DNA from: Ashinkailepas kermadecensis | Lineage: Eukaryota; Arthropoda; Thecostraca; Neolepadidae | Assembly (NCBI GenBank): GCA_034440615.1 | Contig: JAOTOM010005048.1 | Location: 284,001 to 348,000, forward strand | Length of the DNA stretch: 64,000 nt | Reading direction: 5' to 3' | Shown: piece by piece, positions 37,294 to 50,513 of the stretch | Layout of the letters: the number at the start of each line of letters is the position of its first letter | Numbering within the stretch: the first letter of the stretch is position 1 | Notes under the pieces: generated by a model | Databases searched by the model: none | What the model was told of the DNA's origin: nothing | The model's input: the letters and a program-made list of their open reading frames with translations, nothing else | Translations under genes and position numbers: made by a program

Positions 37294-38284
37294 TGCGACT
37301 TCACATTCATTTCATGGATTGAGCTTCCAATAAGTTTTACCCTTCACGAGGGGATCTATTGCTAGCGAGTATCTATTATGATTACTTAATCTACTAATCC
37401 AATTTGGCCCATTGCATTAACCTACCCTAGTGTATAAGGGAATTCATGTCAATATCAGTGTGCATATGTGAGAAAGACATGAATTTACCCGAGGTGTATT
37501 AACGCAGATAGTCGATTCTACATATGTAAAGATCATCCTTAGCTCCTTGCTACAAGCAGCTGGCGGTCCATATGATGTCCGTCATTTGGTTTGTTGGGGG
37601 TGGGGGGGCTCAGGCTATCCAATATTGACTTCAGCCTCTGCAATGATGCTGTGGATTGCATAATGTTAATTGAAATCAACCAAACCAATCAACCAATCAA
37701 TCGTCCCCCCTCGCCTCCTTCGTTCAACGTATTTTCCATGACTAGCGCAAGTAAGACTTTCCAGCACCATAATTGGGCCCAACATTTTATGCAATGAGCG
37801 TGATGTCCCTCCCCCATTTTTTTCTTTATAAAACGACTCCCGTGGTCAATATCGAGGTCATACATCAAGAACTACGCTTTGGTTGCACCATCTAAGGTGT
37901 GGTGAGATATCTATGGCCATGGGGCAGGCAGAGGGACACTACTTGATCACAGGTATTGCCTATGTGAAATATTCCGAGATTTGCACAATAGACTGCACGA
38001 AACCGAACGTGTCCCGATTATGATGTCAAGTTTAGCATTGTACAAACTAGGTGGTGGTGTGGTGATGCCTCAAGTATTACTATACGTATGTTGGCACCTC
38101 CATTGCCTTTGTAGAAAACCCCTGGTGACACCTGCGAACCGACACCAATGGGTAAAGAAAGCAATGGAGAGGGTGTGGCCTGTGCCAGACCAATGTTGTT
38201 GAGATTTGACATGGGGCCTATGAGCATGGGCAGGAAAGTAATGCATCACAAATGCCATTTTCCCCACCAACTTTGACTGTCAAC
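37294..38284. other. No gene recognised
   Basis: Unremarkable DNA. 38,085-38,160 contains GGCACCTCCATTGCC and CCCTGGTGACACC words like those in repeat family X. Confidence 0.5.
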
Positions 38285-38468
38285 CTCCACTCAGAGAGGG
38301 GACGAGTGGTATAGTGGTAAGTTGCCCGTCTCACGATCGAAAGATTGCGGTTCGAGACTCACCTGTCGCTACTCTTCGCCCGCGACCAATCGGCATGAGA
38401 GATTGGCGACGATACATGACTCAACGGTCGACGTGTCGTGAAAGCTAATATCCGGCTCCACTCAGAGA
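38285..38468 (+). mobile_element. tRNA-derived SINE, copy C, with 13-bp target duplication
   Basis: The element is 38,298-38,455 (158 bp), flanked by perfect copies of CTCCACTCAGAGA (38,285-38,297 and 38,456-38,468). The tRNA-like head has the A-box region GTGGTATAGTGGTAAG and B-box region GGTTCGAGACTC. A CTC in the anticodon position hints at a tRNA-Glu type. The body reads GACCAATCGG, GAGATTGGCGACGATACATG and GTGTCGTGAAAG, homologous to copies A and B. Confidence 0.9.
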
Positions 38469-38754
38469 AATAGCCAGGGAGGATTCTGCGAAGTTGGCAC
38501 GAACTACCCTCACAAATGTTAAGTTCTAGGATGTCAACCACTTCGTTTCGAAAAGGGCCATTTTTTTCCCATATAAAAAATACAGCTAAAAAAACCTCAT
38601 TGTAGGTCTGGATCGTCTGATGTCCTCCTTCCTCAAATTGTAAGTAAACATGGCATTGTTATGAACCAGGAATGTAGACCGCCTAAGCATGGGTCTAGAT
38701 GCAGGATGTCAAAGCGTCATTGGAAAGGACGTTGACTCAGTATTCGGCAGGGAG

Positions 38755-39075
38755 CAAGTAGACGCTTGTAAGGATCCGTATAAGTTCGTAAGAACCCATA
38801 GACGGTCCGTGCACATTCGTAAGGGCCCGTAGAAGTTCTTAAGGGTCCGTGTAGACGTTCGTAAAGGCTCATGGACGTTCGTAAGGGCCTGTACATGCTC
38901 GTAAGCGCCCGTAGGTCTTCATACAGGATGGTAGACGTTCGTCAGTTCATATAGACATCCGTATGGGTCCGTAGTCGTTCATATTGTGCACGTTCGGAAG
39001 TGCAAGTAGACGTTCGCATGGGTCCGCAGTCATTCATGAAGGACTGTGCACGTTCGTATAGGTCGGTATTCGTGC
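38755..39075. repeat. Degenerate array of GTAGACGTTCGTAAGGGCC-like units
   Basis: Words such as GACGTTCGTAAGG, GGGCCCGTAGA and GGGTCCGTAG recur every 20-30 bp with strong divergence. No coding signature. Confidence 0.7.
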
Positions 39076-39584
39076 AGGGCCTCACAACAGCTTCGGCGGC
39101 CATAGAAAGTGTCGCTGGCCTTTCTATCTTCGCCATCGCGATCCCGTAGACGATTGCGTACGGGCCTCTGGCGCGGCTCTTCGAACCGAACCAGGGGCCC
39201 GTAGGAGCCCAAGGAGAAAGTAGGACCGCCCCCGCCGTCCTTGGCTACGTCCTTGACTCCACTCATGCCCCTAAGACGGGGGTGAGGGTGGGTAGATTTT
39301 AGCGGGGAGATTCCCCCGATGAATTCCCGGAAAACATCACTAAATAGGCGACTTCATCCTTTGCTCTGATGCACACGGTTGGCGTTAGTCGCAATCATCT
39401 CAATGCATTTTTTTATCGGATAGTCGTACCGAAAATAATTGAGATATCCTACACGGTTTCGTCTACAACAAGAACGACTATGTTTGCCAGTCCATGAACA
39501 TACAAAATATTATCACCAGTCCAGGACTCCAATGCTGCGTAATGACCTCACAGTTCTGTTCAAGTTTGACAAGTTCGCACCGGC
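39076..39584. other. No gene; short match to repeat family X
   Basis: 39,355-39,407 (CATCCTTTGCTCTGATGCAC) resembles 33,095-33,149, and CTACACGGTTT at about 39,450 resembles 33,178. The rest is unassigned. Confidence 0.45.
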
Positions 39585-40060
39585 ACACCCAGGTACTGAA
39601 GGAAGGAGGATACACTCAGGAGACGGGTAGGCTGCAGAGGAACGCCGGGCGAAGAGGGCTACAGAGGACAATCAGGGGAGGAATACTGCAGAGGTACATC
39701 GTCGACACTCTGTACAAGGGAAGAACGTCAATATAGGTAAACCAATCAGGGACAACGCTTCATTGAGAAGCGAGTATCATCTCTTTCAATGGCACCTCAT
39801 TCATCAATAAGCAACCCGTTCATCGAAGGGCACCATTTCCAGTGATGGACGACTTTTAATGCAGGTTACTATTCCAGTAAAAGACATCCATCCAGTCAGG
39901 GGCACCTGTTTAATGATGTGTGCTGCATCCACTAAGAAGCTACCCATCCAGAAAGCACGCCCTATGGAAAGCATAGAAAGACACCCCAACGTCAGAGAGA
40001 CATTCCACCCTTGGAAGGGCACCCCATTAAATGCCGGACATCCCGTCCAGTGTGGTCATC
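39585..40060. repeat. Degenerate arrays (GGTACTGAAGGAAGG and GGGCACCCATTC types)
   Basis: 39,585-39,725 contains diverged units around GCTGCAGAGG. It is the reverse-complement type of the field at 41,340-41,800; for instance CACCCAGGTACTGAAGGAAG matches the complement of a stretch near 41,770-41,790. 39,790-40,060 is a second pattern with CATCCAGTCAGGGGCACC-like words every 35-45 bp. Confidence 0.55.
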
Positions 40061-41339
40061 CTTAGTAGGAAGGACCATGCGAACAAACAACAAATAATGT
40101 TGAGTATGTTACTGGATACCTGCATCCATTAACAGCATTGGTGCTCGTATCACAATCCTTTACATTAAAAGGCTGCTCAGAAATATACTGGTGTTTTCCA
40201 TGGGCGTCACGACAGACAAGAGACGTTGAGGAGACGTGTCCGTCCAAACGGTGTGATATCGAGCCCGTGAAGCTACGTGGAAAACAGACCTAAAACCGTC
40301 TCTCACTCCCCGTCTCATTATAAATCCGTGGTGGCGCCCATACTGCTTTCCCAAGCGTTTTATTATTTTCGGGTGTGCTTTCTTATCGCCTCAACCAGGT
40401 GGACGTCCTTCGCTCTGCCTGGCAGCATTTCTTGTGCACTCGGCCCTTGCGCTTCGGTGCGGATATTCGAGGTCAGCGGTGCACCTCGTGAATATCATTG
40501 CCATACCACACATATGAGCTGTGCAGCTCTCAAGCCATCTGGATGCACCTCAATTCCGCTTGATCCTGGGCGCGCCTAAGTAGCCCTCTTCCCCCGTGAA
40601 GTCGTGCATGCACATACACATCATACAGTGTTCCTCTCCCTAGACTCGCTGGTATGCTGGCAGTCCTCATCTCCCTGGCGCATCCCAGTTCTGGGTGCGC
40701 CTCTTAGCTTGCTCTCCTTTATGCAATTCGTGGATCCACCTCTGCAGCGTTCCTCCCCTTCGGTTCTATGTGCCACGCCTCCCCCTCCCCCTCCTCCAGA
40801 AGAAGCGGCAGAAGTGGGATCGCCTCCAGAAAAATGGAGGCGATCCCAGCTCCCCAATGCCGTTTCCAAACGACACGTTTTATGGAAGCGAAGGAAATAA
40901 AAGCGTTTGTATCATTACAAGATCTCGCGATTGGCCCCAAGCAAGGCCCTCTGATATCAATGATTGACCTCCAGAATGATGCAAACAATATGCACTGTCA
41001 AAATCGTTCACATTATGGTGAATAAAATTATATCCAAGTATATTCGATTTATTTAAACAGGGCCTCCCCTGGGCCACGGTGCCTCGGGTATCGGCGAAAG
41101 AATAGCGTGTCCACAGAAGGGTAATATGTGCCTTGCCACCACCGACCTTACTGGCTGAAATACAGTAAAACAAGGATAATATGTTTTCAAATATATTGAT
41201 TCAGCGCACCCTTTGTATAGAGGGGTATCCAGATCAAGTGATCTTCTGGAAATGTAATGATTTTTCATTTTGTTCCCATTCCATGAATATACCCTCTCAC
41301 CATCGGAACCAGAGTGTGCCTATGTAACCGTCATCCCCT
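40061..41339. other. No gene recognised; one perfect hairpin
   Basis: 40,815-40,848 is a perfect hairpin with 14-bp arms (TGGGATCGCCTCCA and its complement) and a 6-base A-rich loop. Parts of 40,420-40,760 show loosely recurring GTGCACCTC and GTGCGCCTC words like the next field. Open frames here are short. Confidence 0.5.
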
Positions 41340-41800
41340 TTTGCACTGGTCCTGGATGTAGCTTTGCAACATTCCTGCACTTTGTTCGCCTCTGCAGCAT
41401 CCTCCCTAAGTGCACATCTGCAGCTTTTCTCTCTTCTGAGTGCACTCTCCGAACCCTTGGTACTCTGTCACTTTTGTTACCTTACTCGTCACTTTTGCGA
41501 GTTCGAGGATGTACATTTGCAGTACTCCTTCCCAGGACTCGCCTCTGCAGCCCCTTCGCTTAAGTGTGCCTCAGCAGCCCTCTCGTCTTCTGAGTGCACT
41601 CTCATTCCCCCAGTACCTGGGTGCACCTGCGTAACTCTCGTCCCCCCCCTTCTACGTAGTTCCTGGATGTTCCATAGCAACCTTCCTCTCCTGGGTTCGC
41701 TTCTGCAGCCCTCCTCCCCCACCCAAAAAAAACGTCTACAGCACCCAAATTTCCTGAGTACACCCTCCCTTCCTCAAGAGCTGGGTGCCCGTATATGTAC
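41340..41800. repeat. Degenerate minisatellite (GTGCACCTCTGCAGC-like)
   Basis: CTCTGCAGC, GAGTGCACTCTC and CCTGGGTGCACC words recur at roughly 35-50 bp. The pattern is inverted relative to 39,585-39,725. A 210-codon open frame (41,364-41,996) overlaps it and is attributed to composition. Confidence 0.55.
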
Positions 41801-43609
41801 TTTCGTCCGATTTTTGGGTTCCCGAGAGGTTTCTGGATGCGCCACTGGTGCATTACCCCTTGGTTCACCTCTGGACGGAGAGTGCTGCGGTCGTGCTCCA
41901 CTCTTGGGATCATCGAAGGATATGCCGGTACTTTGGCATGTCTTTAGGTCTACTAGACCTAGTTACTGCGGGGAAGTCCTCCCCTCCCCCTGGTGAGAGG
42001 GCCCTCAGGAGGCCCCCTGGGGGAAGAGACCCTCGACTTGCCCTCCCCCCTTGCGTGCAAATGTTCCGCCGCCTCTGCTCCTGTAAGAATGAGTACCGCT
42101 GGAGCTTAGGGGCCCTGGGAGTTGCAGAGCCCTTGATAATTTGGGGAATTCGAGTGCCTTCTGGATATATGAATAGGACCTACCTGTTGGTGACCTACAG
42201 GGACCTCTTCTGACGGCACCAAGGGCCCTTTCTAGAACTGCATAAACGGATATAATTTTGGTATATTTTCGGAAGGGCACATGCCCCTGCGACCTCCAAT
42301 ACAGAATTGTGTCCTTCGGATGCTAATTTGTATCCACCCATAGTTAAATCGGGAAGTCGAGAGCGGAGTCTTCGCTCAACAGTTCATTCCTGGGGTAAAT
42401 GGTCTGTTGCACTGTCAAGATAACCGAGTAGGCCCCTCGCGTGCTTCAAATAGATATGGCATGTTAGTATTAGTGCGATCCGATTGTAATTTTCACCACG
42501 AACAGAATCCAAGATCTCACTAAAATTGCCGTGGGGAGTCCCAGTCTGGGAGCAACGCTTTGGCCCAGGACGGCTGCTGACCCACCCGCTCATCGTCAAT
42601 CGCCTATGGAAGATCGCCTATGACGGCTGCTGGTGCCAGTTAGTACGGACTCAATCTAAGCCAAAACATCCTGTATAGACCTTTGTCACGGTCACACAAC
42701 TTGTGAATGAAACATCTGGGTTACGTCGTGGTCCCAAGCAACGACTTGGAGGCTGAGTAGCAGCCCAGGGCATCTAGCACTAATATGTGCCTCCTACAGT
42801 GAAGTGAGGTCCAATATTGACCGACCGGCCAGGCAGTGAGTGATCCGAAGCCCCAGTAGCGGCTCGGAAGCCCCACTTGTAGTAGCGCCCGGAATCCCAA
42901 AAGCATTCTCGGCCTCGGGCCCAGCAATAATCTGGGGAACCATGCTGAACTTTGGGCAGTATGGTGACCCTGAACCCACGCAACGTCCCGGGCGTCCAAC
43001 AGTCGGGGGTGGTTTTCAAGGGTTGGTAAGGTAGACATTGCTTACCCATGCGTGGAAGCAGTGCCATGTTTAAAAGACATTTTTGCAGTGAAATTGAGCT
43101 CAAATGTACTATAAATATATGTACATACCTTGAACAAATTTTCTCCTCTTTCAGCCTAACCCATTATTTTCACCTAAAAATGAATCCAAAGACCAGAAAA
43201 TATCCTTTTGGCTTGTTTACCATGCTAGCTAGAAAACCACTTAGATTGCCAGTTTTCTTCCAAATTAAATGCACAGAGCCAACGCAGGTCACTTGTGTGG
43301 AATGCAACTGGTTGCATACTAGAATGCAAAATGAATGCGAGTAAAGAATGATAAAAATATACAGTGGCACTCACTTCTTTTTATTATAGAAGTATGTAGC
43401 CAATCCATCTACTAAGAATGTAAATATTTCTCATTTTACAAATTTATATTATTAAACCAGAATCTAGTATCATAAACTCGCATAATACTACGAAAAGCCA
43501 ACTGAAACGTCCCTGATTCGGTACCAAGTCAACCAAAATGTGTACCTGATTTGCATTGTGCAGTAAACATAAACAAACAAACAAAAAACGAGCTAGTTTG
43601 ACTGCGCGG
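41801..43609. other. No gene; diffuse similarity to the 61-bp satellite flank
   Basis: 42,725-43,030 contains GTCCCAAGCAACGACT, GCCCAGCAATAATC and similar words that also occur in the right flank of the 61-bp satellite (GTCCCCAGCAACGACT at about 45,985). The two regions probably share a dispersed ancestor. 43,040-43,600 is AT-leaning without structure. Confidence 0.45.
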
Positions 43610-44000
43610 GTGGAGCACGCGGCCCCCGACAGGCATGACGCCCTCTCTCTCTCTCTCCCTCTTTGAGAGCATTTGTGTGTGTGTAGGTGTGTGTGTGTGG
43701 GGGGGGGGGAGATTTCGACTTCGCTAAATTAAACTATAGGCTATCAGGTTACTGGTAGTTCTCGCTGCGTTGCTCTCGAGGGAATATATGTTCAGTATTG
43801 TGAGTGCTGGAGGCGCTGATTCAGGGACTCGATCAGGGATTTTTTAAGGATGGTGAAATGGGGTGTGACGAAGATGGGAATTGTGATTCAGGGGTGTGAC
43901 GAGGAAATCATCGTAAAGTAGGGGGTGAGTGGTCGAAATGGTGGATCCCGGTAAATTCCCAATGTTTCAGGAACATTCCGAGAGTTTTGTTTGACAAATT
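43610..44000. repeat. Dispersed repeat family X, inverted copy
   Basis: 43,615-43,800 is the reverse complement type of 33,340-33,515: CCCCGACAGGCATGACG, a CT/GT-rich simple-repeat zone, GCTATCAGGTTACTGGTAG and TGCTCTCGAGGGAATATATG. It is followed by GATTCAGGG words, the complement type of the array in the first copy. Confidence 0.65.
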
Positions 44001-44579
44001 AGGATGGATCGACCAAAGGGCGTCACGGAAGATCTGTCTCCAGGTAGTGGCATGACAGTGCCGATTCAGGGCCGTTTCCAAGCTTTTCTGGCACAAATGA
44101 TGTGGTGCCGGTTCACGAGCTTCGCCAGGGTTTCTCTGGATGGGTGATGGAGGCTCTTCCACACACTGCGCTAGACTAATGCGACATGAAAAATTGGATA
44201 GTTCACATGATATAGTCTACTCCTACCAAATAGACATTTTGGTTGAGAGGCAAAACGCATTGGAACCTATATATTAATCCTACGGAACTGCTCATTATAC
44301 GTTGTTTTCTTATTTATACATGTCCAGCTCCGCGAGCAGACTGGGAGTCACAGACACTAGCCTGGAATACCAATAGTGGCTCACCAAAGACATGAGGAAC
44401 ACATAATTGATTGGGAGCCTGATGTCAGTCAGAGGGCATCAGTCCAAAGGCCCAAAGCCCCAATGGAAGTTATAGTATCTTAACATGGACAGGAAGGCCC
44501 CACCACGACACATGGGACCGCCACCCTCACCCACACCGCCCCCAAAATAGGTGGCGTCCAATGGCATTCTGGGGCTCCA
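44001..44579. other. No gene recognised
   Basis: Ordinary DNA leading into the satellite. 44,340-44,390 has CCAATAGTGGCTCACC, faintly like the satellite unit. Confidence 0.45.
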
Positions 44580-45895
44580 AAGCCGACCCGGGACTCAGCA
44601 GTAGCCAGGTGTCGCACCAATAGTCTGGTGCAGCTCCGACCATTGACCCCGGGACTCAGCAGTGGCCAGGTGTCGCACCAATAGTCTGGTGCAGCTCCGA
44701 CCATTGACCCCGGGACTCAGCAGTAGCCAGGTGTCGCACCAATAGTCTGGTGCAGCTCCGACCATTGACCCCGGGACTCAGCAGTAGCCAGGTGTCGCAC
44801 CAATAGTCTGGTGCAGCTCCGACCATTGACCCCGGGACTCAGCAGTAGCCAGGTGTCGCACCAATAGTCTGGTGCAGCTCCGACCATTGACCCCGGGACT
44901 CAGCAGTGGCCAGGTGTCGCACCAATAGTCTGGTGCAGCTCCGACCATTGACCCCGGGACTCAGCAGTAGCCAGGTGTCGCACCAATAGTCTGGTGCAGC
45001 TCCGACCATTGACCCCGGGACTCAGCAGTAGCCAGGTGTCGCACCAATAGTCTGGTGCAGCTCCGACCATTGACCCCGGGACTCAGCAGTAGCCAGGTGT
45101 CGCACCAATAGTCTGGTGCAGCTCCGACCATTGACCCCGGGACTCAGCAGTAGCCAGGTGTCGCACCAATAGTCTGGTGCAGCTCCGACCATTGACCCCG
45201 GGACTCAGCAGTAGCCAGGTGTCGCACCAATAGTCTGGTGCAGCTCCGACCATTGACCCCGGGACTCAGCAGTAGCCAGGTGTCGCACCAATAGTCTGGT
45301 GCAGCTCCGACCATTGACCCCGGGACTCAGCAGTAGCCAGGTGTCGCACCAATAGTCTGGTGCAGCTCCGACCATTGACCCCGGGACTCAGCAGTAGCCA
45401 GGTGTCGCACCAATAGTCTGGTGCAGCTCCGACCATTGACCCCGGGACTCAGCAGTAGCCAGGTGTCGCACCAATAGTCTGGTGCAGCTCCGACCATTGA
45501 CCCCGGGACTCAGCAGTGGCCAGGTGTCGCACCAATAGTCTGGTGCAGCTCCGACCATTGACCCCGGGACTCAGCAGTGGCCAGGTGTCGCACCAATAGT
45601 CTGGTGCAGCTCCGACCATTGACCCCGGGACTCAGCAGTAGCCAGGTGTCGCACCAATAGTCTGGTGCAGCTCCGACCATTGACCCCGGGACTCAGCAGT
45701 AGCCAGGTGTCGCACCAATAGTCTGGTGCAGCTCCGACCATTGACCCCGGGACTCAGCAGTAGCCAGGTGTCGCACCAATAGTCTGGTGCAGCTCCGACC
45801 ATTGACCCCGGGACTCAGCAGTAGCCAGGTGTCGCACCAATAGTCTGGTGCAGCTCCGACCATTGACCCGGGCTCCCAGCAGCAGCCACGTGTCA
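44580..45895. repeat. 61-bp satellite array, about 22 units
   Basis: The unit begins CATTGACCCCGGGACTCAGC and continues with AGTAGCCAGGTGTCGCACC and AATAGTCTGGTGCAGCTCCG. Unit starts fall exactly every 61 bp from 44,641 to 45,800. Diverged edge units start at 44,580 and 45,861. Interior copies are nearly identical; the main variant is AGTAGCC versus AGTGGCC. The near-identity indicates recent amplification or homogenisation. Minus-strand frames encoding repeated LLVRHLATAES are by-products. Confidence 0.97.
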
Positions 45896-48800
45896 AAAGC
45901 ACAGCAATCCAGGGTTCCTAGCAACAGTCCGGCGACCACAAAGCATCTGCGGCACCGCGGTCGAAGTCCAACAACATCGTGTGGTCCCCAGCAACGACTG
46001 AAATTCCCAATAGTCGTCCCATAGAGGCCCAGCAGCAGCACAGGCCTGCGTTCCCTCCGACGCATTCCCCAACAGTGGGTTGGCAAGCCTTCAGCGAATG
46101 GAACGCCCGTCATTGATCCAGGGGCTCAGCATCAGCTTGAGCGCACCGACTCAGCAGGCCAGAGTTGCCAACAGCAGCCCAAGCGCCCCAACGGTCATTC
46201 GACACCCTTATGTATTAAGGACTGAGTCCTGAGTCCTGACTATGATTAAGTCTTCAGGTGATCAGGATGTCAGCCTCTTTATGAAGCTTGACCTTCGGGC
46301 GAAGTTCTTGAGAGGAATAGCAAGATCTAAGTTACGTAATTACTAAGCTTAAATAGACTCCAATATTTTAGCCCTGGCAATGTCCATTCTGAACCATCCG
46401 ACTCAAAAATATTGTAGACATGCCCACACTTTCAAACGTTGGTACGCCCATGGTGCCGACATAGTTTGGGGGGGGGGGGAGGCGTGCATTGGGATGAGGC
46501 CAACGTAAATGATTACTTCCTCCATCATAAAGTTATGCTTGCGCTCCTGGGTGCCAAGCACCCAACCCCTCTCCCTTTAGAAATTATTGCATATTATTTT
46601 CACGCAAAGACGTCTAAGGCCTTATCGGTTAGGCTCCCTCCCCTTAAGAAAACCTTGGCTATGCCCCTGAAAGTAGTTACCTACAAGTAAGAAGTGATCA
46701 GTGGAACAATTGGAAATACCAACTGTGATATGTGGACAATACGTGCAAATATTCGCGGGGTTAAAGGTGAGGGTGGGGTGGGGGCAGAGACAACGATAGG
46801 TATTGGGGCCCTAATGAGCATTGGGGGCCAGTGCCACCCCTCTTAGAGTATGCAAAGTGACACCCTTGTCGAAAATATCCCGTAACTGATTCCAGAACAC
46901 TACATTTTACCGTCACACTTCCGTGCTATGCTGCTTATATTTATTGCAAGGACGTCGCCGCCGCTGGGGTACCTGGTGTTTGGACCCCATCTGGTATTCT
47001 TGGTGGGGTCCAGCCCCACATGGAAAACTGAGAAACTTCGGGAAAATACGGTACGTGTGTGTATACGTGTGGTTTAATTTTTTTCCAGCCTACCACCGTG
47101 TTGGTGATGTCGGCTGTTTCCGTGTGTATGCATGTGTATGTGTTATAGGTAGAGTGAACTCCCTGAAGTTTCGCAATTTTTGTACCAGGCGACATCGGAA
47201 TCTGGCGAGTGGACTAGCCCGGGTTCGCCGGGCGGACGGGTCTCCGTCGCGGTCAATGCCACAATGGCTGGCTAGCGGCGTGCTCGACGAGTGGGCTCGC
47301 CTGCCTGTTTGACCTGTCTTTGGTGGTGGTGGATCTGTGCTTTAGGGCGCGTCGACTGCATTGGTCATTTTGCGCCCATGTCTGACATGTCTTTAAATAT
47401 GTGTCACCTTTGAATAGGTTGTGCAGCTATTGCACAGCGTTCTGTATTACAAAATAGCAAATATCGTCGTTCTCTTCCTCCATATTAGTGGTGGAACGAT
47501 CATCCTCATCACGCCTGTGTTGCCAGCTGCTGAATAAAACGCTTTCTCTATTGAAATAGCCAGCTACAGCAATAGCCATTCGTATGGCAGCAACGCCAAC
47601 CCGAAACGTGTGAAGGCATGTGGAATCCGGATAGCAGCAACCTACCATTCTAGTGGCCGCGCACAAACTTTACATCGTCTAACGATGGGGTGGTGAGGGG
47701 AGGCGTCTGCTGTTTGTGTCCGGGTTGGGCATGAGCATGGACATATGGAAACAGTTCGGGCGGAGCTTTTACGCAATGCAAATTTTGACTACGAAAATAA
47801 AATCAGAAATAATTGTAGAGCTCCAGAGCGTAAGTCCCCGAAATACAAGCTGTTCTGTTAAGGCGGGGAATGGGAACGGGCACAGCAGGCAGCCACGGCA
47901 TTACCCCTCCAGCTTTGAAATCGTTCCTGCACCCTGGGGATTAGAACATTACCCGGAAACTGAAGGCAGTGACGCCATCTGTTGTTGGTAAGCTGGCGCA
48001 AGAGTCCCTAGTAGAACCACACAGAAGTTGAGGGGATAAAGTCCCCCAGGGTGACTTGCGGGTTGAGTAACAGTAGTCACGACATCCTCTCGTGCCACCC
48101 GCATCCCAATCCATGTCAGCGAACGGGCTTTCAAAATGTGGCAAACCCGGACGTACACACACGGGGCGTAACGGGTTGCACGGCAGAGGTGGCCGGCTGC
48201 CATTGGCTGCCGCGGCGGCCAACGACCCGCCGCCCGCTGAAGGTCGTTTGAAAGTCGTCGCCTTCGTCGATCATCGGGCGCCGGCCGGGATGCGCGGCGG
48301 CGCGACTGCACCAAGGATGCCGCCGTACCGTTGGACGGTGCGCCATCTTAGCTGCCATGAACATATTTGGAGCACGGTATGGGTGTGGTAAGCAACCATA
48401 CTGAGAAAGAAGTAACCACATGTTTATGTAAGCCCTCGTCCGCGCGCGGCACTTTGCCGACTCTTCCGGTGCGGATGGTCTGCTGTGACACCCCGTAGCG
48501 TTTCCAAACGGTGAAAACTAGCGACATAAAACAAACACAGTATGTTGCACGCGACGAAACCTTGCGCTTGATGTCTGATCTATATATTTCGGGTTTTTGG
48601 TTAACCTCCCAGGTCAGTTTAAAAGTCCAGTTGTCACCAACATCGAGAAGTTTCAAGTCTGATAGTTCCCTGTTGAGAAAAAAATAGATGCGCGCTCTAA
48701 ATGTTCAACATACTATTTATCAGTATCTTGGAATGCTATCGATGTGCGTTTCATCATATTTCGACCCAAGAGTCGGGTGAGATAGGGTCGAAGTGCTGAA

Positions 48801-49851
48801 ATCGTTTTAGAAACTCTTCAAATGGTGCTAAAAGCCACTATTTTCTTGTACCCGGTGGTCAACATTGGCCCCAAATTCAGCATGAACGTCGATATTAACC
48901 CTAAAGTGGCTCAGATGGCAAACAACCATCTCATGTCAGTTCGGAGCACTAACACCGAATGACATTGGGAAGGTTACTGACTAATGCAAACAGGTTTGCT
49001 ACCTTGTCCACTATTACATCCAACGTTGGCCACTTGGTGACAATAAATGAGACTACTTGCCAAAAATCGCGATTTCAGTGAAAAGCCCCCTGGTTTGTTT
49101 CCTCGTCACATCACGACTCAGCAACCTTTCATGATAGCTTCAATGTTTTGTACATACCATGGGTCGGCAAAAGATACCTACCCTATCAGCTATGCCATGT
49201 GACGCCTCGCAAACGTACGCCGTTTTTCTGAGGTTCCGAAAAGAAATACTCATGGGGTTACACGAATCCCATGGCACGGGCGAAAGCTTAGGTAAACTCA
49301 ATGAAAATATTTCCCATGCATCCATGCATCTATCATGTATTGCACTCATCCTATGCTTAGCCATTCTCCGGAACCGATGATAGCACTTCTCGGAACACTA
49401 ATCCGCAACATATAATTTAAGGACCAAATTGTCTACGCATGATGCAAAAATTGCTCTGAAAACAATTGTACCCAATACATTTTATTGAAGAATTAATTCA
49501 TCCATCCAGTTTTTTTCAGAGTTCATTTTCAATGGCCACACATGAAGGGGTGCACACTAGAGTCGCCACATTTTGTAAAAACTGGCACGGGATATGGCAC
49601 GGGTAGAGCAAATTCTGGTACGGCATACCACATGACACAGGAAGCTGGATGATGGCACACCAAAAGGCGTGCCATCCAAAAGAAAGGAAGAGGGACCATT
49701 TTAAGGAGGAAAATCTTGATTGATGACGAAAACAAACTATTCCAGAGCTGCAAACCATTTCACACAAGGACTAAATCAACAGTGCCTCTACATTTGAAGG
49801 TTCCTCTTACGTTGAGGTTCCTGATTGAGGAAGGTTCCTCTTACATACAAG
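45896..49851. other. No gene recognised; GC-rich patch at 48,090-48,360
   Basis: 45,900-46,200 is a diverged continuation of satellite-like CCCAGCA words. 46,640-46,672 (CTTAAGAAAACCTTGGCTATG) resembles the right end of the short hAT-like elements. 48,090-48,360 is CpG-rich with GGCGCCGGCCGGG and GCCGCCGTACCG and ends with GCGCCATCTTAGC; it could be a CpG island or buried exon, but no frame is convincing. A 129-codon frame (46,923-47,312) has no recognised domain. The rest is featureless. Confidence 0.45.
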
Positions 49852-50513
49852 GTTCCCTCATTGAATGTATTTAAATATAGGGTGGACAACTATTTTAGGT
49901 TGCACAATCTTGTTTTTGAGTTCTAAGGGATGGTGGATGGGGTGATATCTATGCTAAGTGGGTGTGCACTGTACTGTACATCCATGCCTGCCCTTTAGGC
50001 AGGCATGGATGGAGTCTGAAAATTATTGGTAGGGCACTCAGGTCACATTTGTTACATGAGATCAAGTGAATAGGGCTGGATAGGTAAGGTAGAGAGACAT
50101 TGATGAGTGTGGGGGATGTTGGTCCCTGTGTTATTGTTGAAAGTTGGATCCTTATGTTTTTGATTATGCTAATAAATTGAGTATTATACTAGCTATATAG
50201 GGTATATCATGCTACTAGTATTATATTATACTATATAGGGTGTACCTAGCAGTGGATTCAGCGCCTTCCTTCGCGATGTGATACTGATGAGATTGGCTAT
50301 GGTAGCACAATGGGGCATGATTGAAGGAGTTTGGAATTGTTGAGGAGTGTGTTATGCAATGTCAGGTGAATGATGTTAGATTGGCTGGGATATATAGTTC
50401 CCATGGAACTTGAGATAATGGATTGATTGGGGTGTGAGCATGTACTTCACTAGTATCTTTTCTAGATAGGCTTGACCCAGATGGGCCCCTGTGGCCCTTA
50501 ACACCATGAACTT
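49852..50513 (+). mobile_element. CR1-like 3' end fragment
   Basis: Starts with the end of the coding region (CCCTCATTGAATGTATTTAA and ATTTTAGGTTGCACAATCTT, matching 4,676-4,740), passes the stop, and contains one copy of the roughly 170-bp 3'-UTR unit (50,222-50,400) that is triplicated in the nested copy at 22.8 kb. It ends with GATGGGCCCCTGTGGCCCTT (50,480-50,499). The octamer tail is missing or eroded. A perfect 13-bp hairpin with a 5-base loop (49,980-50,010) lies in the UTR and is not seen in the other copies. A short GGTTCCTCTTAC repeat lies just upstream (49,799-49,850). Confidence 0.8.

Noticed and set aside
41364..41996. 210-codon plus-strand frame
   Set aside because: It overlaps a degenerate minisatellite and has no domain. 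Its length is explained by stop-poor CT-rich composition.
46923..47312. 129-codon frame ending in an Arg-rich stretch
   Set aside because: No recognised domain, no support from context, and length is within chance for this composition.
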